Shown piece after piece: positions 17,640 through 25,016 of a stretch of DNA of 64,000 nucleotides. The translations under genes were made by a program, and so were the position numbers. The notes below the pieces were generated by a model. That model made no database searches and had not been told where the DNA came from. It saw nothing but the letters and a program-made list of their open reading frames with translations. The DNA comes from JBDHXE01 sp035445085 (lineage in GTDB: Bacteria; Bacteroidota; Ignavibacteria; Kapaibacteriales; UBA2268), in contig DAOMQA010000001.1 in the NCBI GenBank assembly GCA_035445085.1, forward strand, positions 186,001 through 250,000, written 5' to 3'. Within the stretch, counting starts at the first letter, position 1; every line of letters begins with the position of its first letter.

Positions 17640-19127
17640 ATGGCTAAATTTTTGGATAATAATCTTAAATCAGAGGAATCGTTTGCTGGCTATAACGTTG
17701 GCGAGCCTGATGATGATATATTCAAAATTAAAGATAATGACTATCCAGATAATATCGCTGATTATATTTATAACGAACCAGCGAAAATTGAAGAGCCGAT
17801 AGCAATTGAAAACTCAATAGAAGCAACACAAGTAAATATTGCTGAAGAAACAATTACTGAGCCTTTAGAGGAAGTTCCAAGTATTGAAGAGCAAAACACT
17901 CCAGATGCAACTACACTTTCTGAACAAATTAGTGAGAGTGATAATATTTGGGATACTTTTGATAACAACCCAGATATAGAAGAAGACGCTGATTATCAAA
18001 ATTTTGCTTCATCCGAAAGTAATTTGCCACAAGAACAAGTAGAACAGAATATAGCTCCAGACCAAGAAGAAGTAGCCGAGCCTGATGATACTATTACTTT
18101 GGACGATGACTTTAAACGGCAGCTTAGTGAGCAATTAGCAGCAAAAAAAATGAAGAAAGTTGCACCTATCGCTAACGAAGATGAAATTTCTGAAACTACT
18201 AAGCAAGACTTTACTCCAATCGATGAAGTGTCGGGCGCCTCTTATTATGACTTGTCTAATTTTGGAGAAGATAGGGCTAGCGAAAGAATTGAAGACCGCA
18301 AGCAACCGCACCTTATTGAAAATATAGAAGCAGCAAAAGATACAAATGATGAAATAAAAGAGAAGAAAAAAAGGAAAGTGCCAGTTTTAGCTTTACTAAT
18401 GGTTGCTTCAGTTATTACTCTCATTGGTTTGGCATACTTAATTATGTATTATTTTATACCTCATTTCTACAATAAGGAAGTTAATATAACTAAGGATTCT
18501 ATTACTAAAAAAGAAAATCAAATTGTTAAGGAACTACCTAAAGACACTTTAAATACGAAAGATACATTAAGTGTTAGCAAATATTCAAATAAAGAATTTA
18601 TAAAAGATACGACTTCTGATGTTAAAAAAGAATCTAAAAAAGAATCTGATACTAAGATAATTGAAGAGATTAAAAGAGATTTAGCTAAAGAGATTGCAAA
18701 AACTAAGAAACAAACTCAATTGAACAAGGAAGCAAAAGAAGAAACTAAGAATATAACACAAAATAAGGTTAAAGAAATAAAACCTTCTAAAGAAAATAAA
18801 GTTCAAGAAAAAAAGAAAGAGATAAATACAAATAAAAAACAGGATATAGTTAAATTAGACAATACCAAAATTGAACCTAAGAAAGAGGAAAGGAAGCTTG
18901 ATGAGGTTTACACTATACAAGTATATTCGTCTCCCTCAAAGGAGGATGCAAATGATTGGGTTATTAAACTGAAGAGTAAAAGTTTAAATCCTTCTATCAG
19001 TGAGCAAATGATTCGAGATGTAAAGTGGTATAGGGTTCGTTTTGGTAATTTTAAAACACGCGAAGAAGCAAAAGCTGTTGCTCTGAGGTATGGTTTTTCC
19101 CAAACTTGGATTGACAGGATAAAATAG
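17640..19127 (+). CDS. SPOR-domain membrane protein
   Basis: 495 residues from ATG 17640, one base after the previous stop; a start at 17583 inside the preceding gene is unlikely. An acidic, low-complexity cytoplasmic region (1-235) is followed by one membrane helix (VPVLALLMVASVITLIGLAY, about 243-265), a Lys/Glu-rich periplasmic linker, and a C-terminal SPOR domain (YTIQVYSSPSKEDANDW, WYRVRFGNFKTREEAKA). SPOR domains bind denuded peptidoglycan glycans at division or remodelling sites. It fits a cell-wall-anchored component of this operon. Confidence 0.85.
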   Translation: MAKFLDNNLKSEESFAGYNVGEPDDDIFKIKDNDYPDNIADYIYNEPAKIEEPIAIENSIEATQVNIAEETITEPLEEVPSIEEQNTPDATTLSEQISESDNIWDTFDNNPDIEEDADYQNFASSESNLPQEQVEQNIAPDQEEVAEPDDTITLDDDFKRQLSEQLAAKKMKKVAPIANEDEISETTKQDFTPIDEVSGASYYDLSNFGEDRASERIEDRKQPHLIENIEAAKDTNDEIKEKKKRKVPVLALLMVASVITLIGLAYLIMYYFIPHFYNKEVNITKDSITKKENQIVKELPKDTLNTKDTLSVSKYSNKEFIKDTTSDVKKESKKESDTKIIEEIKRDLAKEIAKTKKQTQLNKEAKEETKNITQNKVKEIKPSKENKVQEKKKEINTNKKQDIVKLDNTKIEPKKEERKLDEVYTIQVYSSPSKEDANDWVIKLKSKSLNPSISEQMIRDVKWYRVRFGNFKTREEAKAVALRYGFSQTWIDRIK

Positions 19128-19151
19128 ATTAATAATTGAGGGGAAATAGTT

Positions 19152-19931
19152 ATGATTAAGCAAACTACTTACGATGATGATAAATCGTTAAGTATTAAAT
19201 TACCATGGGATAGAAATACCGCCCGTGGTTTTGGTATTGCTTTACTCATCACAGTTCTATTTTTGGTGCTTACGCCCCTAGTGCATATAGCACCTCCTAT
19301 TAGTAGACAAGTTCAATATAATACCGTTCCACTAACATCGCTTAATTTTGGCGATGGCGATGGTACAGGCAAAAGTGCAGGTAATTTGTCCGAGTCTGGA
19401 GTGAAAATGGCTGGAGCAGATAGATCTAATTTCTTAGAAGATGCAAATATTGCCACTAAGACAAAACATAATAATTTAAGCTCGCAAACAGATTTACTTT
19501 CAGATAAAATTAAAGGTGTAAACGAGCTTACCTCTGATTCTAAAAATAAATCCGAATCTGAAGTCGGCAAAGGCACTAAAGATATAGGCGCTTCAGACGG
19601 GTTAAGTGATGGGACAGGCTTAGGATCGCGTGGAACTGGCAAGGGTGCTGGATACGGTTTTGGAGATATAGAATGGGGCGGTGGCGGAAATAGAATCGTT
19701 TTACATAAGCCTTTACCAAGGTTTCCAAGCGGAGTAAATACAAGTGCTACTTTAAAATTTAAATTTGTAGTTATGCCAGATGGTACTGTAGGAAGGATTA
19801 TACCTCTTCAGAAGGCAGACCCCAAATTAGAGCATGCAGCCTTAGAGGCGTTACGCCAATGGAGATTTAATGCTCTACAAGGAAATACAGTAATGGAAGG
19901 TGTCATCCCTTTAACTTTTGTCCTTAAATGA
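19152..19931 (+). CDS. tonB: TonB-family energy transducer
   Basis: 259 residues. Short cytoplasmic N terminus, one membrane helix (FGIALLITVLFLVLTPLV, about 25-45), then a Gly/Ser/Lys-rich periplasmic spacer instead of the usual Pro-rich one, and a C-terminal TonB domain: ATLKFKFVVMPDGTVGRIIP, LEHAALEALRQWRFNAL. It passes proton-motive energy from ExbBD to outer-membrane receptors. ExbB/ExbD genes are not in this window. The next gene overlaps its stop by four bases (ATGA). Confidence 0.8.
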   Translation: MIKQTTYDDDKSLSIKLPWDRNTARGFGIALLITVLFLVLTPLVHIAPPISRQVQYNTVPLTSLNFGDGDGTGKSAGNLSESGVKMAGADRSNFLEDANIATKTKHNNLSSQTDLLSDKIKGVNELTSDSKNKSESEVGKGTKDIGASDGLSDGTGLGSRGTGKGAGYGFGDIEWGGGGNRIVLHKPLPRFPSGVNTSATLKFKFVVMPDGTVGRIIPLQKADPKLEHAALEALRQWRFNALQGNTVMEGVIPLTFVLK

Positions 19932-20098
19932 TAGAAAATTTAATAACATATATATTTGCCCTTCCATTATATGGAAAGGTCTTTGTATTTGCTTTAGGTA
20001 TTGGCTTTATTTTATCAATAATAAAAAAATTGCTTAAAATAGCCATTTTAATGGCAGTACTTATCATATTAGTTCTTTTTATTATAAGACTGCTATAA
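19928..20098 (+). CDS. 56-residue membrane protein overlapping tonB
   Basis: ATG at 19928 overlaps the tonB stop (ATGA), so it is translationally coupled. The 56 residues are almost wholly hydrophobic with two helices: LITYIFALPLYGKVFVFALG and, after KKLLK, IAILMAVLIILVLFIIRLL. The KK-x-x-K turn would face the cytoplasm. No family recognised. It closes the TPR-barrel-SPOR-TonB operon and could be a small partner of TonB; equally it might be a chance frame, though length, coupling and composition argue for a gene. Confidence 0.55.
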   Translation: MIENLITYIFALPLYGKVFVFALGIGFILSIIKKLLKIAILMAVLIILVLFIIRLL

Positions 20099-20100
20099 GT

Positions 20101-20385
20101 ATAAGCCTTTCTCATAATAGTTTATTTAGATTATTTACTTCAACTGGTGGTAGAATTGACCAACCGACCATGGCAATAATTGGAGATGGCTCACGCTTGG
20201 GAGGCAGAAACCGAGAATGGATTTTCAACGATTCTCAATTGATTGCCACTGTTCAAATGGCAGGTGCAAATTCAAATTCTATGCTAATTGCTAAACTTGA
20301 CCGAGTAGAAAAATTACTTGCCTCCCAAGAATTGAAAACAACTCTGAGAGGCAGTGATATTGATATAGCGTTGGGGAGGGAATAA
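20101..20385 (+). pseudogene. 3' fragment of a phage tail tape-measure gene
   Basis: The frame reads TSTGGRIDQPTMAIIGDGS-x-x-GG-x-x-REWIFNDSQL, the pattern found near the C terminus of phage tail tape-measure proteins (TGG-x-x-x-P-T-x-A-x-x-G-E-x-G), and ends with LRGSDIDIALGRE, also typical of tape-measure tails. The N-terminal many hundreds of residues are missing and no start fits, so this is a remnant; the ATG at 20170 is internal. It marks old prophage DNA at the left edge of the defence island. The assignment rests on motif memory alone. Confidence 0.5.
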
Positions 20386-20405
20386 AATATCAAAATGTAT
20401 TAAGG

Positions 20406-20433
20406 CAAAAATAAAACAAATTATTTATTTTTG
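20406..20433. terminator. Weak bidirectional terminator at the end of the CBASS operon
   Basis: 10-bp A/T-rich stem CAAAAATAAA / TTTATTTTTG with an eight-base loop, in the 55-base gap between the phage fragment and the E2-like gene, which converge here. Stem stability is low. Confidence 0.35.
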
Positions 20434-20440
20434 TTTATCA

Positions 20441-20866
20441 TTATTTATTTTTTGGTTTATGAGGAACTTCCTCACCTAGCCATACCTTTGTTGTCAACCA
20501 TTTTTCATAAAAATAAAGCCAAGTTGATATCCAAGGAACTATTATTTTAGCGATACTGCAACTATGAGACCATTGAAAATTATCAGGATGGTATAAACAC
20601 AGTGACCCATCCGAATACATATGGATAGGTCTTTCTATTATGGGGTTCAAAATAAAAACTTGTGGTATTTTTTTTCTTGAATTTTTATAATATTTGTATT
20701 CTATTTTAATTTTATACAAATTTGAATTTTCTGATGGTTTTAGATTTCCAACAAATGAATAATTTAACCCATGACCACAAATTTTAAATTGTGGGAAATA
20801 TTTTTGCATTTCCTTAATTTGCTTTAAATCATGAATATATGCTTTGTCAAATTGCATTTGAACCAT
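20441..20866 (-). CDS. Standalone E2-like conjugating protein of CBASS
   Basis: 141 residues. DGSLCLYHPDNFQW holds the likely catalytic Cys90, and the C-terminal half (IVPWISTWLYFYEKWLTTKV-WLG) matches the conserved tail of prokaryotic E2-like proteins that occur alone with CD-NTases (type II-short CBASS), lacking the E1 half of Cap2. Such E2 proteins attach the CD-NTase C terminus to target amines and raise its activity. Its start lies inside the end of the CD-NTase gene (20-base overlap); a second ATG at 20857 is possible. No E1 or JAB protease gene is adjacent. Confidence 0.8.
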   Translation of the reverse strand: MVQMQFDKAYIHDLKQIKEMQKYFPQFKICGHGLNYSFVGNLKPSENSNLYKIKIEYKYYKNSRKKIPQVFILNPIIERPIHMYSDGSLCLYHPDNFQWSHSCSIAKIIVPWISTWLYFYEKWLTTKVWLGEEVPHKPKNK

Positions 20867-21881
20867 AAAATTTTGTACTTGAAACTTTTACATTCGATTC
20901 ATTATTTGATAGAACACCTGAAGGTAAAACACTTATTTTGTTTTGTTTGATATTTTCATTCATCTTGGTACCTTCAATGAATTCTTTTGTTATACTTGAA
21001 AACTTGTCTCCAAAAATATTGTTCCATAAATTAGCTGATTCTTCAATATCTTCTGTCTCTAATGCTTCATTACTTTTTTTCAAAAATCCTTTTAATCTTT
21101 CTAAAAAGTATTCTTTGTTCGTATCGCTATACCCTTTAAACAAATCTTCATCAGTAGGGATGGTTGGTCTGAAACAAGAAAAGTCTTCTGAAAGCGAACA
21201 AAAAATAGAATTTAAAGTTTGATAGAATGAAATATCATCTCTCTCATCTTTATGATAGTTGTAAGCGGCTAAGACAGTAAGAATAATTCCTGAAGGCATG
21301 GAACCATTTAAATTTCTAGCCCACCATTTAAAATTTCTTGTTATTCTAATTAACTGGTTTTTAGTTTCTTTATTCATGTCATTGAACCAATCGACAAATT
21401 GTAAGGGATCACTTTCTTTCCAACCAAGAGATGAAGCCAACTTAGGAGTTTCTTCTTTTTTTTGCCAATAAACCGGTATGTCGATGTGATAAGTAGGTAA
21501 ATCACTACTAACAGCATAAGCAACTCTTATACAATTCTTCTTATTTGATACATTTTTAGTATGATTTTCTAAAACATTAAAAATCCAACTTTTTAAAGTA
21601 GAAGGCTTAATTTCAGGTTCAATATCTGATAAAAAATAAACTCCATGATCAATATCGTAAGAATCATCAGAATTAATTGGATTAATAATAGTGTCCATTT
21701 CAAATGATCCCTGTGGTCTAAAATCTATGATATAATCTGAGGATTCATATTCATCAGAATTTTTAATTTTATTTTCTATGATAATTCTTGCATTACTAAG
21801 TTTATCTCGTTTAGATTGACTTAGGCTAATACCTTTATCATCACTATTATATGCTAGTAACAATTTATGACAATCTGCCAT
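20847..21881 (-). CDS. CBASS cyclic-oligonucleotide synthase (CD-NTase)
   Basis: 344 residues. The DNA polymerase beta-like nucleotidyltransferase core is explicit: QGSFEMDT (Gly58-Ser59), YDIDHGVYF (Asp76, Asp78) and the third acidic residue Asp134 (YHIDIPVYW). It then has an OAS1-C-like helical region (FKWWARNLNGSMPSGIILT). It senses phage infection and makes a cyclic di- or trinucleotide that activates the effector, here CapV. The pairing with a patatin phospholipase suggests cGAMP, but the product cannot be read off. The C-terminal tail from about 310 is polar and flexible and ends FYGSNAI, the site expected for E2-mediated conjugation. Start follows the capV stop directly, with AAGGAG just inside capV. 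Confidence 0.9.
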   Translation of the reverse strand: MADCHKLLLAYNSDDKGISLSQSKRDKLSNARIIIENKIKNSDEYESSDYIIDFRPQGSFEMDTIINPINSDDSYDIDHGVYFLSDIEPEIKPSTLKSWIFNVLENHTKNVSNKKNCIRVAYAVSSDLPTYHIDIPVYWQKKEETPKLASSLGWKESDPLQFVDWFNDMNKETKNQLIRITRNFKWWARNLNGSMPSGIILTVLAAYNYHKDERDDISFYQTLNSIFCSLSEDFSCFRPTIPTDEDLFKGYSDTNKEYFLERLKGFLKKSNEALETEDIEESANLWNNIFGDKFSSITKEFIEGTKMNENIKQNKISVLPSGVLSNNESNVKVSSTKFYGSNAI

Positions 21882-22853
21882 TTAATTCTCCTTATGTTTG
21901 AAAAACTTCAAAAACTCTTTATTTTTTGAAAATCTGGAACCTACATCTTTCCCTAACGTCTCAATTAATTGAAGCGAATTTAATGGAGCAAAATCTAATT
22001 TAATTTGTTGCTCCTGTTTACAGGACAAATTTTCAAATGAGGGAAGTCTCTTGTATTGCATTTGTTTATCTCCTAAATTTTGTAGAAAATAGTCAGTGAA
22101 ATGACTTTGGGAATTCATAGGCAATTCGAATAACTTATTGCTCCAAAATAAAATTGACCTATGTCTGATTTTACTTCTTTCCCATCCTGATTTAGTTGTA
22201 ATACTTGACACTGATAATAATTCAATCTTATCGAAACCATCTTCATCATTCAGGAAATATTTTTTAGCTTCTATATATCCACAAAGAGCTGGATTATTAG
22301 CCCAAACACCGCCATCTACAAAATATTGATTATCAAAATCAGCAATTGGAAAATATGTTGGAGCAGCAGAGGTTGCAAGGGCAACATTCACCATGCTGTA
22401 GTTATTATCGAGATTTAAATTATGATGATCTTTTTTAAAAACTCTAGGTCTACCTAAGTTTAAATTATAACTTGGTATGCATAAGAAAGTTTCTGAATCT
22501 TGAATTCTATAACTGCCGAAAACATCATTAAGAGCTAAATATAAACCTTTATCATTATATTTCCCACCAATTAACAATTGTTTAAAGAAGAAACTCAAAA
22601 AATAGCTTAATTTATTTTTACATGGGAATATAATTTCCCCATATTTTTTATAAAAATTTACTATTTCACTTGCGGACTTTCCAATTGATAAAGCTAATGC
22701 AATTATTCCGCCTGTTGATGTTCCACAAATCATATTAAAGCAGTCTTTAACTTTCAAACCAGAAATTTCTTCGAATTCCTGAAGAATTCTGGCTGAATAT
22801 AAACCCTTGATACCACCACCATCAATAGATAAAATTTTAAAGGTTTTTCCCAT
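21882..22853 (-). CDS. capV: Patatin-like phospholipase, CBASS effector
   Basis: 323 residues. Patatin motifs are all intact: oxyanion loop DGGGIKG (11-17), nucleophile elbow GTSTGG with Ser46, and the catalytic dyad Asp180 in DGGVWANNP. CapV-type effectors are switched on by a cyclic dinucleotide and hydrolyse membrane phospholipids, killing the infected cell before phage release. Its ATG shares one base with the stop of the HTH-protease gene (TAATG), and its stop touches the CD-NTase start, so the three are translated as one unit. Confidence 0.9.
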   Translation of the reverse strand: MGKTFKILSIDGGGIKGLYSARILQEFEEISGLKVKDCFNMICGTSTGGIIALALSIGKSASEIVNFYKKYGEIIFPCKNKLSYFLSFFFKQLLIGGKYNDKGLYLALNDVFGSYRIQDSETFLCIPSYNLNLGRPRVFKKDHHNLNLDNNYSMVNVALATSAAPTYFPIADFDNQYFVDGGVWANNPALCGYIEAKKYFLNDEDGFDKIELLSVSSITTKSGWERSKIRHRSILFWSNKLFELPMNSQSHFTDYFLQNLGDKQMQYKRLPSFENLSCKQEQQIKLDFAPLNSLQLIETLGKDVGSRFSKNKEFLKFFKHKEN

Positions 22854-23980
22854 TATAATTTCCCTTGTTCTACAAAATATCTTAGGGGGATTTTACTATT
22901 TATTTCTTCTGTAAATTTATGTAAATGAGCATAGGAAATTGTTTTTTTATGAGCTAAAGCCCCAATAATAATACCTTGATGAATATTCAATATTTCTGAA
23001 CACTCTTGAATCTGTGCTTTTGTTATGTATTTTATGTCTTCGTTAAAGAAATTGAAAATATCTTTGTGCTTTAAAATCAATGAAGCAAATTCATCAGCTT
23101 CATTTTCAATCTTATTTCTTTCTTTATTTAGTTCTGCATCATCAATAAATCCTGTTGAACCCGGTTGCAAATGCTTCAAAATATGCCCTAATTCGTGTGC
23201 GATAGTAAACCAAAAATGGTCAATCCTGTTAAATCGGCTTGTATAAACTACTACAGGATTACTATTGTCAAAAAAAGTTGCACCATCTATATAAGTTTTA
23301 GGTAAGTGCTTTAGTAATAAAAATTTCACTCCTACTTTCTCCAGTTCTTTCAAAAAATCTTCTACTCCATTTTTTGACGTTGTGTAATTATGTAGATTAT
23401 TTGAAAGTATCTCCAATTGAGGTTTATTAAATTCAGGGACTTTGAATGTTTGAGAATAGCTTTTTGCCATTTGTAACCAAGTTAAAGCATAGTACAAGTT
23501 AAATGAATCAAAAACATCGGATTTTCTTAATGCGAAAGAACTATAAAGACTTTGAAAAAACGCCTCGTCCACGGTGTCATTCTCCCAAAATTCTTTAATA
23601 CTGTCCAAAAGGATCGTCGCTTCCTTAGTTTTGTTTATCCATCCCCTTTTCATCATTTCTGATATAGGCATGAACTTATATAGTATTGTTCTAATTTCTA
23701 CATCACTTTCTTCTTTGGATAGCTTTGATAATTTTAACTTATAATCAGTATCAAGATTAATCCAAAATTGAGTAGAATGACCAAAGGCTTTTGACAATAA
23801 TTTAGCTACCTCAAAAGTGATAGGTTGTTTATTCTGAACTATACTATTCAAGTGTTTTAAAGATATTCCAATAACAGATGCCAAATCCTCTTGTTTCCAG
23901 TTAAGAGTTTCCATAAGCTCTTTTATATATTCACCAGGACCCAAAATTAAATGCGGTTTAATATTTCTTAATAGTGCCAT
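22853..23980 (-). CDS. HigA-like HTH domain fused to ImmA/IrrE metalloprotease
   Basis: 375 residues. Residues about 10-85 are a HigA/XRE helix-turn-helix (GEYIKELMETLNWKQEDLAS, then ISLKHLNSIVQNKQPI). Residues about 255-310 carry the ImmA/IrrE zinc-protease motif HELGH (262-266) with the third ligand region ENEADEF. Such proteins are found as antitoxins behind RelE/HigB toxins, and separate HTH plus ImmA-like protease pairs (CapH/CapP) are known to control CBASS operons, with protease cleavage of the repressor after DNA damage. Here both are on one chain, coupled to capV. Role as antitoxin, CBASS regulator or both is inference. Confidence 0.85.
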   Translation of the reverse strand: MALLRNIKPHLILGPGEYIKELMETLNWKQEDLASVIGISLKHLNSIVQNKQPITFEVAKLLSKAFGHSTQFWINLDTDYKLKLSKLSKEESDVEIRTILYKFMPISEMMKRGWINKTKEATILLDSIKEFWENDTVDEAFFQSLYSSFALRKSDVFDSFNLYYALTWLQMAKSYSQTFKVPEFNKPQLEILSNNLHNYTTSKNGVEDFLKELEKVGVKFLLLKHLPKTYIDGATFFDNSNPVVVYTSRFNRIDHFWFTIAHELGHILKHLQPGSTGFIDDAELNKERNKIENEADEFASLILKHKDIFNFFNEDIKYITKAQIQECSEILNIHQGIIIGALAHKKTISYAHLHKFTEEINSKIPLRYFVEQGKL

Positions 23981-24009
23981 TTTTCTCTTCTTATTTATGT
24001 TTCTAAAAT

Positions 24010-24315
24010 TTATTCATAGTGAGTGTTAATATCAACTATTTTAAATATGCCAATAGTATGTTCCTTATTTTCCCAATCAACTTCAAGCTCAATCCTATAT
24101 TTTATATTTAATCTCATTGAATATCGATTTTTACCTGAAAGTTTTTCAAATTTAGCAGCAGGATCTTTCCATAAATCATATATATCTTTTGCTGCAAATA
24201 TTAAATTTATTCTCAAAAAAAATTTCTCAATTACATCTTTGGGCAATTTTATTTTTTTTGAATTGCCAGTCTCATAAAGTTTTAATATATCTTTGTCGTC
24301 AATTTCAACTTCCAT
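24010..24315 (-). CDS. RelE/HigB-like toxin
   Basis: 101 residues. DLWKDPAAKFEKLSGKNRYS and MRLNIKYRIELEVDWEN followed by IVDINTHYE match the HigB branch of RelE-family ribosome-dependent mRNA interferases. It is the first gene of the minus-strand operon, 29 bases before the HTH-protease gene, the usual toxin-first order of higBA. It may be active, or retained as part of the CBASS regulatory module. Toxicity and catalytic residues cannot be judged by eye. Confidence 0.75.
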   Translation of the reverse strand: MEVEIDDKDILKLYETGNSKKIKLPKDVIEKFFLRINLIFAAKDIYDLWKDPAAKFEKLSGKNRYSMRLNIKYRIELEVDWENKEHTIGIFKIVDINTHYE

Positions 24316-24360
24316 ACTATTTCTTGACCCTTATCCTTCAAAGATTTCAAATATTAAACG

Positions 24361-24390
24361 AACAACCACTAAGATTGTTTTGCAAAAATA
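24361..24390 (-). promoter_or_regulatory. Candidate promoter and operator of the CBASS operon
   Basis: On the minus strand TATTTTTG (24390-24383) fits the TAnnTTTG -7 box; the -33 TTG is not evident. Just downstream, AACAA (24361-24365) and TTGTT (24375-24379) form a 5-bp inverted repeat with a nine-base spacer, placed where an HTH repressor could block transcription. Confidence 0.35.
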
Positions 24391-24582
24391 GTAATAAAAG
24401 GTTACATTAAAAAATATATTTTAACATGAAAGGTGAAAAAGAATAAATTAACTTTTATTTTTTTCTTTTTTGTCTGAATTAATAAAGCAGGAGTTTATTG
24501 AATGAAGAAAATTAAAATTAGAGTGATAACATTTCTAAGCCAATCTTGAAGAATTTAGGACACTAAATTCACTTCTAAACAC

Positions 24583-24607
24583 AAAACCCCGACACAGTCA
24601 GGGTTTT
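24583..24607 (-). terminator. Terminator of ssrA
   Basis: AAAACCC-C-GAC / GTC-A-GGGTTTT with a three-base loop and one mismatch. On the minus strand it follows the tmRNA 3' end by 13 bases and ends in GGGGTTTTGTGTTT. Confidence 0.75.
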
Positions 24608-24620
24608 CAGGTTTCGTTTG

Positions 24621-24983
24621 TGGAGATGGCGGGAGTCGAACCCGCGTCCGAAGAGCATATTTCTTTGCCTCTACATATTTAGTTTATCTATTAAATTTCA
24701 TATTAAAATTTGCCGATAAGCAGGCATTTCTAATACTATTGATGTAAATATCTGAATTTTGCCCACCAAATTCAAAATTCATTACCTATTTATTTTCGTC
24801 ACCTTTTAGCAAACCAACAGGCAAATTCGTTAAAAAGTGTAGCTGTAATTATTAATTAAGCAGCTAAAGCGTAATTATCGTTTGCATTTATTATGCATAT
24901 CAGTTTTATTAACGTGCACCACCGATAACAGCACGATATGCCACAGAAGACGTCTGTCACCCCGTCGAATCCGTTACATCCCC
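24621..24983 (-). ncRNA. ssrA: Transfer-messenger RNA
   Basis: 363 nt. 5' end GGGGATG pairs with the 3' CATCTCC (acceptor stem), and the 3' T-arm GGACGCGGGTTCGACTCCCG is canonical. The tag frame reads ANDNYALAA then TAA, around 24871-24842 on the minus strand, starting at resume codon GCA. The RNA rescues stalled ribosomes and tags the products for proteolysis, for example by the ClpXP encoded at 35.7-37.5 kb. CCA is not encoded. It ends the pyrG-to-glycosyltransferase gene row and its 3' end borders the defence island. Confidence 0.95.
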
Positions 24984-25016
24984 ATATTTTGAGGTTACAA
25001 CGTATCTTGAGACCTT

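Larger units (their letters stand above)
24316..24620. other. Gap between the CBASS operon and ssrA
   Basis: 305 bases holding the candidate promoter, a 15-codon frame with AGGAG (MKKIKIRVITFLSQS, 24501-24548) of no clear meaning, a perfect 8-bp inverted repeat GAATTTAG-GACA-CTAAATTC (24551-24570), and the ssrA terminator (24583-24607). Confidence 0.5.

Noticed and set aside
20170..20385. Separate 71-residue gene starting at ATG 20170
   Set aside because: The conserved tape-measure pattern starts upstream of this ATG in the same frame, so it is a fragment of a longer gene, not a small gene.
20441..21881. Full type II CBASS with E1-E2 fusion (Cap2) and JAB protease (Cap3)
   Set aside because: The protein after the CD-NTase is only 141 residues with E2 features; no adenylation domain or JAMM motif is present nearby.
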